Positions 1 to 6,618 of a stretch of 8,813 nt of DNA are shown here, one piece after another; within the stretch, counting starts at the first letter, position 1, and each line of letters begins with the position of its first letter. Source of the DNA: VGSZ01 sp044349155 (GTDB lineage Bacteria; Myxococcota; UBA727; VGSZ01). The position numbers and the translations under genes were made by a program. Under the pieces are notes generated by a model that worked only from the letters and a program-made list of their open reading frames with translations, ran no database searches and was not told the origin of the DNA. Location of the stretch: NCBI GenBank assembly GCA_044349155.1, contig JBIKRQ010000266.1, positions 1 through 8,813 on the forward strand. The letters are read 5' to 3'.

Positions 1-1000
1 GCCGACCGCTGCTCGAGATTTCCACCGGGCCCGCGTGGCGATCGCAGAACGTGCGCAGCAGCGGCACGATCCGCTCCCAGGCGTCCTCGACGACGTAGTG
101 GCCGCAGTCGTCCCAGGCGTGCACTTCGGCCGCAGGGAACTCGCGCTCGAAGCGACGGCGGAAGTTGGGCGTGAAGCACCAGTCTTTGTCGCCCCACACG
201 AGGGCCACCGGCGTGCGACGCAGCAGCGCCAGGCTCGCTTCGATCTTCGACAGCTCGTCGTACGACGGGTGGGTTTCTGACAGCGGGATGTCTTCGACGA
301 AGCGCAACGTGGCGATGCGATCGTGCCAGTTGCTGTAGGGCGCCAGGAAGCCGGCCTTCACCGTCGGCGTCATGCGATCGTGCTTCTCAACCGCACGCCA
401 GATCGCCGTGGCTGCAAAGGCATTGAAGCCGCGCACCGCGACGTTGCCAAAGCCCGGGATGCGGCACGAGGCAATCGACAGCGGGATTTCCTGCGAGCGA
501 AACGCGCCCGTGTTCATCCAGCAGATGCCCTTGACCCTCGACGACAAACGGCCCGCAACGCCCGCGCCAATGCAGCCGCCCCAGTCGTGGCCGACGATCG
601 AAAACTCCGGCGCGCCGATCGCTTCGACGAGGGCAACGGCGCGGTCGACGTGGTCTTTGAGCAGGTAGCGATCGCGCTGCGGCCGATCGCTCAGGCCCAT
701 GCCGAGGTGATCGAGCGCGATGCAGCGGTAGCGATCACGCAGGCCGACGATCAGGTGCCGCCAGTAGAAGCTCCACGTCGGGTTGCCGTGGAAAAAGAAG
801 ATCACCGGCGCGTCGCGCGGACCTTCGTCGACGAAGTGCAACCACTCCGTTTTGCCGTCGGTGGTGGGCACGCCCAACCAGTGGCTCGCAAACGGATACT
901 CGGCCGCCCACGACGTGGTCGCAGGCACCACGAGCTGTTGCGGGGGGAAGTCGCGAGGAACGTCGGGCGTGGGGCCGTCGACGATGCGGGCAGTGCTCAT
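1..1000 (-). CDS. oleB: OleB-like alpha/beta hydrolase (beta-lactone decarboxylase), 3' end outside window
   Basis: Alpha/beta-hydrolase of the haloalkane dehalogenase superfamily. Paired with the adjacent oleA, it is most likely OleB, which decarboxylates the beta-lactone made by OleC to the final cis-olefin. The ATG at 1000-998 has a GAGG Shine-Dalgarno 8 bases upstream (1009-1012) and lies 22 bp after the oleA stop, so the two are probably co-transcribed. Visible in 333 residues: HGNPTWS at 71-77 (oxyanion region), nucleophile elbow GHDWGG with Asp139 at 138-142, WGDKDW with candidate acid Asp271 at 269-274, and CGHY with His301. From memory, Asp139 and His301 sit about 24-25 residues later than Asp114 and His277 of Xanthomonas OleB, which fits a slightly longer N-terminus. 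No stop occurs before the window edge, 32 residues after the catalytic His, so the protein either ends just outside or is fused to OleC as in actinobacterial OleBC. A plain haloalkane dehalogenase is the alternative; the oleA neighbour makes it less likely. Confidence 0.87.
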   Translation of the reverse strand, partial: MSTARIVDGPTPDVPRDFPPQQLVVPATTSWAAEYPFASHWLGVPTTDGKTEWLHFVDEGPRDAPVIFFFHGNPTWSFYWRHLIVGLRDRYRCIALDHLGMGLSDRPQRDRYLLKDHVDRAVALVEAIGAPEFSIVGHDWGGCIGAGVAGRLSSRVKGICWMNTGAFRSQEIPLSIASCRIPGFGNVAVRGFNAFAATAIWRAVEKHDRMTPTVKAGFLAPYSNWHDRIATLRFVEDIPLSETHPSYDELSKIEASLALLRRTPVALVWGDKDWCFTPNFRRRFEREFPAAEVHAWDDCGHYVVEDAWERIVPLLRTFCDRHAGPVEISSSGR

Positions 1001-1022
1001 CCAGAAAACCTCGAGGCAGCTG

Positions 1023-2045
1023 CTACCACGTCACGTCCATCATGCTCACGGTCAATCCGGAGCCAATGCCCAACAACGCCAGGCGGTCGCCGTCTTTGAT
1101 CGTCGGCGCCGCGTGCTCCCAACCGTTGACGGCGAGCGACAACGCCACAGGCACTGCCGCAGGCCCGGTGTTGCCGAGCTCGGGGTAGGTGAGAAACGCC
1201 TTCTCGAGGGGAATCTCGAGGCGCTGACACACCGACGCGAGGTGCCGCGCGCCCACCTGATGACACAGGAACTGCGCGATCTCGGGCTGCGACCACCCAA
1301 ACGTCGACGTCGCCTTCGCCCACGTTTTTGCGGCGAGCTCGACGCCGTTTTTGAGCAGCATCGGGCCGTCGGTCTTCATCCAGTCGCTGGTGCCGATGCA
1401 GGCGCGGCTGCTCTGCGGATCGCCGAGCGTGACCATGCCGTTGACGCGGTGGTTCGTGGTGGCGACGCGCTCGTGCACCAACAACATCGCGACTGCTGCC
1501 GAACCCAACGTGAGGGTGGGTACTGCTTCGCGGAACTCGATCAACGTCGAGGTCGGCTGACGCAGGCGACGGATCGTGTTGGTGACGACGTGGCGCGAGC
1601 TCTCTGAGGCCACCACGATCGCGGCGTCGATCTCGCCCGTTTCAATCCGGCGCGCCGCGGTGTCGATGCCGGTGAGAAAGCCGAGGCAGGCGTTGGCGAT
1701 GTCGAAGGTGATGCACTCCGGTGGCAAGCCAAGCTCGCCAGCGACGAGGGCCGAGACCGAGGGCTCGAGGTAGTCTTTGCAGACCGACGTCGAGATGCAC
1801 ATGCCGATGCTGAGGTCGGGGCGTTGCGACTGCACCTGACGCGCAACGTTGGTGGACAACGCATCGATGGTGACGCCCTCGTCCCAAAAGCGGCGCGCTT
1901 TCACGCCGACAGACGACTCGAGATACGACAGCGGCACACCGATTCGACCGTAGGTCTCGGCGAGCTGGGCCTCGAGATCGGAGGATGCCACCCGGTGGGG
2001 CGGCAAGGCGTGGGCGAGAGCCTCGATGCGAACATGCTTGTACAC
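1023..2045 (-). CDS. oleA: OleA, thiolase-family acyl-CoA head-to-head condensing enzyme
   Basis: OleA joins two long-chain acyl-CoAs by non-decarboxylative Claisen condensation to a beta-keto acid, the first step of olefin synthesis. The 340-residue thiolase/KAS III protein shows catalytic Cys120 in NACLGF, His262 in CHQVG and Asn292 in LGNTGPAAVP. As I recall the Xanthomonas campestris enzyme, these match Cys143, His285 and Asn315 with a constant offset of 23; at the same offset Glu94 in DYLEPS matches Glu117, the glutamate that separates OleA from FabH. The C-terminus LLGIGSGL...SM is also OleA-like. The start is GTG at 2045; an in-frame TGA two codons upstream rules out a longer form. AAGGGG lies 13 bases upstream, a rather long spacing, so initiation is probably weak. 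The stop is TAG at 1025-1023, followed 22 bp later by oleB. Confidence 0.93.
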   Translation of the reverse strand: MYKHVRIEALAHALPPHRVASSDLEAQLAETYGRIGVPLSYLESSVGVKARRFWDEGVTIDALSTNVARQVQSQRPDLSIGMCISTSVCKDYLEPSVSALVAGELGLPPECITFDIANACLGFLTGIDTAARRIETGEIDAAIVVASESSRHVVTNTIRRLRQPTSTLIEFREAVPTLTLGSAAVAMLLVHERVATTNHRVNGMVTLGDPQSSRACIGTSDWMKTDGPMLLKNGVELAAKTWAKATSTFGWSQPEIAQFLCHQVGARHLASVCQRLEIPLEKAFLTYPELGNTGPAAVPVALSLAVNGWEHAAPTIKDGDRLALLGIGSGLTVSMMDVTW

Positions 2046-2092
2046 GCCGCGTCATTCGCCCCTTGATTCGACGTCGTCAAGCACGCCGTTAT

Positions 2093-2113
2093 CGTCATGG
2101 AAGTGTCATGACG
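2093..2113. promoter_or_regulatory. Inverted repeat upstream of oleA, possible operator
   Basis: CGTCATG (2093-2099) and CATGACG (2107-2113) form a perfect 7-bp inverted repeat around a 7-nt spacer, 48-68 bp upstream of the oleA GTG. It lies in the 189-bp gap between the small lipoprotein gene and oleA, where an oleA promoter would be expected. Size and symmetry would suit a dimeric repressor, but I could not fit a convincing -35/-10 pair beside it, so the role is inference. Part of this gap (2278-2129) also holds a coding-like frame described in the findings. Confidence 0.25.
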
Positions 2114-2234
2114 GCGGCGATGCGCGCGTCACGGGGCCGTGGTCGATGTGCCTGTCACCTCAGCGCTCGACGAAGCAGTGTTCGTCTGTACGCCAACGAC
2201 TGGATTGCCCTGCTCGTCGCGGAGTACGGCGAGG

Positions 2235-2561
2235 TCAGCCTCGTACAACACCAAAGCCGCGTGGCAGCGCTCGCATGTTCATCACAAAGTGGCCGCCGTA
2301 CTCGCACGCCGACGACTTCAACGTCTTCAACGCGCCTGCTTCGCCCTGCTCGCGCATGCGCGTGGCATCCCACTCGAGCGAGAGACGACCCACGACGCGG
2401 TGTGGCCGCGTGGGCGGTGTGTTCTCGTCGCTGACCTCGACGAAGCACCCCGCGGGGCGCTCGGGCAACGACGCGGCATCAGCCGCCAACGTGAAGGTCA
2501 CAGGGTTGATGAACGTGACGCACGACGAACACGACAGCACCGCCACGAGCGCAAAGCGCAT
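2235..2561 (-). CDS. Small putative lipoprotein, unknown function, possibly frameshifted at its 3' end
   Basis: I do not recognise this 108-residue protein. It begins MRFALVAVLSC, a very short hydrophobic leader running into a possible lipobox (V-L-S-Cys11), so it may be an exported lipoprotein; the leader is shorter than usual. The remainder is soluble-looking with Cys39 (PAGCF) and a second Cys near residue 87 (SACEYGG), which could form a disulfide in the periplasm. The ATG at 2561-2559 overlaps the lipA stop by one base (TGATG), indicating translational coupling to lipA; a GTG one codon upstream is an alternative start. The frame closes with TGA at 2237-2235. Directly after, another frame on the same strand looks coding down to 2129, so the original protein may have been about 40-50 residues longer. 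Confidence 0.6.
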   Translation of the reverse strand: MRFALVAVLSCSSCVTFINPVTFTLAADAASLPERPAGCFVEVSDENTPPTRPHRVVGRLSLEWDATRMREQGEAGALKTLKSSACEYGGHFVMNMRALPRGFGVVRG

Positions 2562-3484
2562 CACGGCAACACCCGCAGCAGCGAGGGCTTCGCCGTCGAC
2601 GGACCATCGATCGTCGTGCGTGTGTGGTGCTGGTGCGCTTCTTTCGCGTGGTAGCTCGAGCGCACAAACGCGCCCGCGAACGTGTGCGTAAAGCCGAGGC
2701 TGTCGCCGTGGCGCGTGTAGGCGGCGTAGCTGCCCTCGTCGACGTAGCGGTCGACGGGCCAGTGCTTGAGGCTGGGGCGCAGGTACTGCCCGATGGTGGC
2801 GATGTGCACGCCTTGCGCGCGCATGATGCCAAGCGTGTCGAGCACTTCATCGTCGCTCTCACCAAGGCCCACCATGATGCCGCTCTTCACCGCGGCATGA
2901 CCGCTGGCAGCAACGTGGCGCAGCACCGACAACGTCACCTCCCACGACGACTGCGGACGCACCTGCTTGTACAAGCGCGGCACCGTTTCCATGTTGTGGT
3001 TGAACACGTCGGGCCCCGCGGCAAGGAGCTCGTCGACGAGCTCGGGGCGGCCAGCAAAGTCGGGTGTGAGGATCTCGACGGTGACGCCGAGCGCTTTCAC
3101 GGCGCGAATGCAGCGGGCCCAGTGAGCAGCGCCTTTGTCCTTCAACTCGTCGCGATCCACCGAGGTGATCACGACGTGGTCGAGCCCCAACGACGAGACC
3201 GCGTCGGCCAGCTTTTGCGGCTCGTCGTCGTCGATCGGGCGCGGCTTGCCGCTGCTCACGTTGCAGAAATGGCAACGACGCGTGCAGCGATCGCCGAGGA
3301 TCATGAACGTGGCCGTGCCCGACGCGAAGCACTCACCGATGTTGGGGCAGCGGGCTTCTTCGCACACCGTCGACAGCCCGCGCTCGCGCATGATCGCGTG
3401 CACGCGTGCGCGCTCCGCCGTGGTGCCCATCTTTTTGCGGAAGGCCTCGGGGAGGCGCAGCGGTGCGTTCTCGGTGGACGGCAT
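2561..3484 (-). CDS. lipA: Lipoyl synthase LipA (radical SAM)
   Basis: Lipoyl synthase inserts two sulfurs into octanoyl groups on the E2 subunits of 2-oxoacid dehydrogenases and on GcvH, in the cytoplasm. The 307-residue protein has both family iron-sulfur sites: CX4CX5C at Cys41/46/52 for the auxiliary cluster that donates sulfur, and radical-SAM CX3CX2C at Cys67/71/74. The RSSYHA motif at 275-280 supplies the conserved serine ligand of the auxiliary cluster; VEILTPDF (135-142) and FNHNMETV (161-168) are also typical. The ATG at 3484 has GGAAG 9 bases upstream (3498-3494). After RSSYHA there is a tail of about 27 residues containing HQHH, somewhat longer than usual. The stop overlaps the start of the following small lipoprotein gene. 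No lipB is in the window. Upstream, an 81-bp gap with a perfect hairpin separates it from the glycosyltransferase gene. Confidence 0.96.
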   Translation of the reverse strand: MPSTENAPLRLPEAFRKKMGTTAERARVHAIMRERGLSTVCEEARCPNIGECFASGTATFMILGDRCTRRCHFCNVSSGKPRPIDDDEPQKLADAVSSLGLDHVVITSVDRDELKDKGAAHWARCIRAVKALGVTVEILTPDFAGRPELVDELLAAGPDVFNHNMETVPRLYKQVRPQSSWEVTLSVLRHVAASGHAAVKSGIMVGLGESDDEVLDTLGIMRAQGVHIATIGQYLRPSLKHWPVDRYVDEGSYAAYTRHGDSLGFTHTFAGAFVRSSYHAKEAHQHHTRTTIDGPSTAKPSLLRVLP

Positions 3485-3530
3485 GGCGTCGTGCTTCCAC
3501 GTTGTCCGCGCGATGCAACCGCCTGCAGGG

Positions 3531-3559
3531 CCTCTCCATGATCGAAGATCATGGAGAGG
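3531..3559. terminator. Perfect 13-bp hairpin between glycosyltransferase and lipA
   Basis: CCTCTCCATGATC (3531-3543) and its exact complement (3547-3559) flank a 3-nt GAA loop (TTC on the transcript strand). It begins 6 bp after the glycosyltransferase stop codon (3568-3566) and ends 46 bp before the lipA start. The position suits a transcription end or mRNA 3'-end stabiliser for the glycosyltransferase. No T-run follows on the minus strand (the next bases are CCCTGCAGG), so it is not a classical intrinsic terminator. It could be a processing or attenuation element, or a palindromic repeat unit. Confidence 0.45.
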
Positions 3560-3565
3560 TCGAGA

Positions 3566-4996
3566 TCAGGCGGCGCGGGCCGTTGGCCCAGAGTGCTCGG
3601 GCATCATCGTCATCGCCCGGGCCTTCGCTGCCTCGAGCGTCGTCGGCACTGTTGGTGCTGTCGCCGGAGCAGCGCGCGTGAGCCAGCCACCGCGGTGCAT
3701 GGTGACGACGGAGACAGGGGCAATCCATCCCGTGAGCAGCACGTAGACGCCCCAGGGCAGCGCCCACAGCGCGGTGTCGCGATCACGCAACTGCCAGACC
3801 ACTGCCGCCGAGGGGACGGCACTCACGAGCGCGAGCAACAGCAACGACGGCAGCACCGTGGGGTTGGCCACCAGCAGCATCACCGTGGGCACAAACAGCG
3901 CCGCCGACAGCGCCATCGCCACCACCGACCACACAAACATCAGCTGCAAACCACGACGTGGACGACCACGCAGGTCGCGGCTGGTGAAGACGAACTTGCC
4001 GAGCACCAGCGACTCGCGCACGTTGCTGCGCTCCCAACGCATGAACATCTTGCAGAGCACTTTGTACGTCGACGGCACCTGCGTGAGGATGATCGAGTTG
4101 GCCTGGTAGCGAACATCTGCGCCCGTGCGGATGATCAGGTTCGTGAGCGCGCGGTCTTCGCCGATCGTGGCGGGCTGACCAAAGAACGTTTGCGCCAGCC
4201 ACTCGTCGACCACACCGTCGAGCAGGTCCTTGCGAAACGCCGACAACGCACCGGGGCAGCACAACACACTGCCGGCTTCGCTCTCGCCCGAGCGCACGAA
4301 GTCGAACGCGTTGGTGAAGCAGGCGTCGAGCATCTTGGGCAACGGTCCGGCCTCGCGGTTCAGCACGCGCACGTTACCGGCCACAGCACCCACCGTGTCG
4401 TCGACGACGAAGGGGGCAACCAGCAGGCGCAACGTATCGGGCAAGACCTCGCAGTCGGAGTCGACCGTGACGATGATCGAGCCCGTGGCGCGCTTGAAGC
4501 CCTCAACGAGCGCGTGCTTCTTGCCGCCATTTTTCGGGCAGCGGTACGCGGTGACCAACGCGCCGAGTTCTTCAGCGCCCTGACGAATCCAGTGCCACGT
4601 GTCGTCGGCACTGCCGTCGTCGACCGCGATGATCTGCAGACGCTCACGCGGGTAGTGGCTGGCCGCGAGGCTGCGCAACGTGAGTAGCACCTGCCGGCCT
4701 TCGTTGTACGCCGGCACCACCACCGTGAGCCGCGGCAGGCGGGCGTCACCGACGTCGTCAACCGCGCGATAGCGGGCCGCGAGATACACGCGCCACAAGC
4801 CAACCGCAGTCGTCAGCATGCCGACCACCTGCACGCAGACCACCACGGCCGACGAGAACGCGCCGGCGAGGTGCCCAAACGCCTGCTCGGGGTAGCCGAC
4901 GGTCAGCACGAGCATGACGAGCTGAAACACCACCGTGACGACGAGTGCTGGGCCGAGGGTGCGGTGGGTGGCAGACGAAGCGGTCGACGTGTGCAT
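3566..4996 (-). CDS. Membrane family 2 glycosyltransferase (hyaluronan synthase/NodC/chitin synthase type)
   Basis: Processive-type GT2 enzyme expected in the inner membrane, polymerising a nucleotide-sugar into an extracellular or envelope polysaccharide; the substrate cannot be read from sequence. In 476 residues: two N-terminal membrane segments (about 16-34 and 47-67), a cytosolic GT-A domain with VVPAYNE (93-99), VDDGS (125-129), DSD (179-181), GED with probable base Asp281 (279-281) and MRW (319-321), then three membrane segments (about 352-373, 377-397, 409-428) and GGWLTR (436-441), resembling the GWxTR end of NodC/HAS proteins. The usual QxxRW motif here reads MFMRW, so the glutamine is replaced by methionine. 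The ATG at 4996 has no clear Shine-Dalgarno, and a sigma54-like site sits directly upstream, so the true start could lie slightly downstream (for example GTG codons near residues 22-23). It diverges from the regulator gene. Confidence 0.87.
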   Translation of the reverse strand: MHTSTASSATHRTLGPALVVTVVFQLVMLVLTVGYPEQAFGHLAGAFSSAVVVCVQVVGMLTTAVGLWRVYLAARYRAVDDVGDARLPRLTVVVPAYNEGRQVLLTLRSLAASHYPRERLQIIAVDDGSADDTWHWIRQGAEELGALVTAYRCPKNGGKKHALVEGFKRATGSIIVTVDSDCEVLPDTLRLLVAPFVVDDTVGAVAGNVRVLNREAGPLPKMLDACFTNAFDFVRSGESEAGSVLCCPGALSAFRKDLLDGVVDEWLAQTFFGQPATIGEDRALTNLIIRTGADVRYQANSIILTQVPSTYKVLCKMFMRWERSNVRESLVLGKFVFTSRDLRGRPRRGLQLMFVWSVVAMALSAALFVPTVMLLVANPTVLPSLLLLALVSAVPSAAVVWQLRDRDTALWALPWGVYVLLTGWIAPVSVVTMHRGGWLTRAAPATAPTVPTTLEAAKARAMTMMPEHSGPTARAA

Positions 4997-5223
4997 GTGG
5001 GACGCTGTGCGCGCGGCGTGCCAACCCGGTGACAGCGCTGCAACGCCAGGCGCACCACGGAGAATTTGCCGGCCGGGGAAACTTTCCCTGCCTTTGGAAC
5101 CTGCCGAATTCTCTGGACGGGGCGGCTTTCCCTGCCGGCCACCTGACCGCTGGCCCCAAACCGCCGCCGTCGAGGTGGGGAAACGTGCCCGCCGATCGGG
5201 TTCGGCCTGCTAGCGTGCGTGAC
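4997..5223. promoter_or_regulatory. Divergent control region with repeated TTTCCCTGCC boxes
   Basis: This 227-bp gap separates the divergent glycosyltransferase and response-regulator genes. It holds an 11-bp direct repeat CTTTCCCTGCC at 5082-5092 and 5126-5136, 44 bp apart (about four helical turns). The first copy forms a palindrome GGGAAA-C-TTTCCC (5076-5088). A related inverted half, GGGGAAACGTGCC, lies at 5177-5189. GCCGGCC occurs at 5068-5074 and 5134-5140. Helically phased boxes of this kind suit binding sites for the neighbouring activator, but that is inference. TGACATGTCA (5220-5229) is a perfect palindrome overlapping the regulator's ATG. Confidence 0.45.
5008..5024 (-). promoter_or_regulatory. 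Sigma54-like -24/-12 site before the glycosyltransferase
   Basis: On the minus strand, TTGGCACG starts at 5024 with the invariant GG at 5022-5021; ten bases later comes GC at 5010-5009, followed by A. The -24 element is a full match to the TGGCACG consensus and the GG-N10-GC spacing is exact; the -12 element reads GCGCA where TTGCA is expected. Transcription would begin near 4997, at the annotated ATG (4996), giving an almost leaderless mRNA or implying a later start codon. A sigma54 activator is encoded immediately next door, which makes the match worth noting, but it is one imperfect site in GC-rich DNA. Confidence 0.35.
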
Positions 5224-6618
5224 ATGTCAGTGACGGCCTCGTCTGCACGCCCCACGCGCGTCCTCGTTGTCGACGACGAACCGGCCATGCGTGAGGTGTT
5301 GCAGGCGCGCCTGGAACGCTGGGGCTACGACGTTGCGCTGGCGTCGTGTGTCGCCGAGGCGCGGCAGGCAGCGCGCGCGTTTTTGCCCGACGTCGTCGTC
5401 AGCGACCTGGTGATGCCCGACGCCACCGGGCTCGATCTGCTCGCTGCCCTGCGCGACGACGATGCGCGGCGCACCGTGGTGCTCATCACGAGCTACGGCA
5501 CCATCGACACTGCCGTGAAAGCCATCAAAGCCGGCGCAGCAAACTTTCTGACCAAGCCCCTCGACTACGCGGTGCTGCGCCAGCACCTCGAGGCAGCACC
5601 GCAACTCGCTCCGGCGGCGGTCGAGGTGGATCGGCGTGGCCTGGGCGGCATGGTGGGCGCGCACCCAGCGCTGCTGCGCATGCACGACCGCATTCGCGCG
5701 GCGGCGTCGAGTGATGCGCCGGTGCTGATCGTCGGCGAGAGCGGTACCGGTAAGGAACTCGTGGCGCGCACCATCGTGGCGCTGTCGCGACGAAGTGCGG
5801 CACCGTTTGTGAGCGTGAACGCGGCTGCGTTTCCCGAGAGTCTCGTCGAGAGCGAGCTGTTTGGCGCCGAGAAGGGTGCGTACACAGGTGCTGATGCTGT
5901 GCGCATCGGCCTGTTTGAAGCCGCCCACACCGGCACGCTGTTTCTCGACGAAGTCACCGAGATGCCCATGGCGCTGCAGCCGAAGTTGCTGCGAGCGCTG
6001 GAGGGTGGGCGCATCCGCCGCCTTGGCGCGCGTGCGGAAATCCCCTGCGATGTGCGCGTGATCGCCGCAACCAACCGCAACCCCACCGTCGCCGTCGAGC
6101 GCGGCCTGCTCCGCCACGACCTCGTGTATCGCCTCGACGTGCTGCGCATCGATGTGCCGCCGTTGCGCGATCGCGCCTCGGACCTGCCCGCCCTCGCCAG
6201 CCACTTCCTCGACGACTGCGCCCGCCGCTACCACGCCCCTGCCCCAACGCTTGGTCCAGCAGCATTGGCGGCCCTCGCTGCCCACAGCTGGCCCGGCAAC
6301 GTGCGAGAGCTGCGCAACGTGATTGAGCGTGCCTTCGTGCTCGCAACCCCAGGCCCGGTCACCGTCGAGCACCTTGGCCTGTCGGAAGCGGTTGTGCCCA
6401 CGGGCGCGCTCGACGTCGACGACAAGGCGGCGGTGCAAACCCAGGGCATCGTTGTGCCGCACGGACTCACACTGGCCGACGCTGAGCGCATCTTGATTCT
6501 CGAAACGCTCAAGCGCACCGGCAACAACAAGGCTGAAGCCGCTCGGCGCCTCGGGCTCGACGTCAAAACCATCCGCAACAAGCTCAAGGCCTTCGGACTC
6601 GACGGTGCAGCACCGTGA
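5224..6618 (+). CDS. Sigma54-dependent response regulator, NtrC family, GlrR-like
   Basis: Cytoplasmic transcription activator of 464 residues: receiver, AAA+ ATPase and Fis-type helix-turn-helix. Receiver (about 11-125): acidic pair Asp17-Asp18, phosphoacceptor Asp61 in VVSDLVMP, Ser90 in LITSYG, and Lys111 in LTKP. AAA+ domain (about 142-372): Walker A GESGTGKE at 171-178, sigma54-contacting loop GAYTGA at 218-223 (commonly GAFTGA), Walker B TLFLDE at 238-243, sensor ATNRN at 282-286, arginine-finger region around R303 and PPLRDR (312-317), and WPGNVREL at 356-363. DNA-binding helices span about 415-458. It should oligomerise on phosphorylation and drive sigma54-RNA polymerase. The frame is open further upstream, but homology begins just after the ATG at 5224; there is no clear Shine-Dalgarno. 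Its stop overlaps the kinase GTG by 4 bases, so the kinase is its likely partner. Confidence 0.93.
   Translation: MSVTASSARPTRVLVVDDEPAMREVLQARLERWGYDVALASCVAEARQAARAFLPDVVVSDLVMPDATGLDLLAALRDDDARRTVVLITSYGTIDTAVKAIKAGAANFLTKPLDYAVLRQHLEAAPQLAPAAVEVDRRGLGGMVGAHPALLRMHDRIRAAASSDAPVLIVGESGTGKELVARTIVALSRRSAAPFVSVNAAAFPESLVESELFGAEKGAYTGADAVRIGLFEAAHTGTLFLDEVTEMPMALQPKLLRALEGGRIRRLGARAEIPCDVRVIAATNRNPTVAVERGLLRHDLVYRLDVLRIDVPPLRDRASDLPALASHFLDDCARRYHAPAPTLGPAALAALAAHSWPGNVRELRNVIERAFVLATPGPVTVEHLGLSEAVVPTGALDVDDKAAVQTQGIVVPHGLTLADAERILILETLKRTGNNKAEAARRLGLDVKTIRNKLKAFGLDGAAP

Noticed and set aside
323..1099. 258-residue plus-strand open frame opposite oleB
   Set aside because: Arginine/alanine-rich composition typical of the antisense of a GC-rich gene; the minus strand carries clear alpha/beta-hydrolase motifs.
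2046..2081. TTGACG-N17-GAATGA as an oleA promoter
   Set aside because: It would place the transcript start at the GTG itself, conflicting with the AAGGGG ribosome site, and the -10 is poor.
2243..2278. CxxCH heme or zinc motif (CERCH) in the minus strand
   Set aside because: Lies in a frame without a start codon and overlaps the end of the lipoprotein frame; likely a coincidental reading.
2624..3541. 305-residue plus-strand open frame opposite lipA
   Set aside because: No motifs, and fully overlaps lipA with all its iron-sulfur cysteines on the minus strand.
3551..4687. 378-residue plus-strand open frame opposite the glycosyltransferase
   Set aside because: Low-complexity His/Arg/Gln shadow frame; the minus strand has the complete GT2 motif series.
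4945..5223. Upstream extension of the response regulator frame
   Set aside because: Open but without domain similarity, and it overlaps the divergent glycosyltransferase start and the repeat-bearing control region; the receiver begins just after the ATG at 5224.
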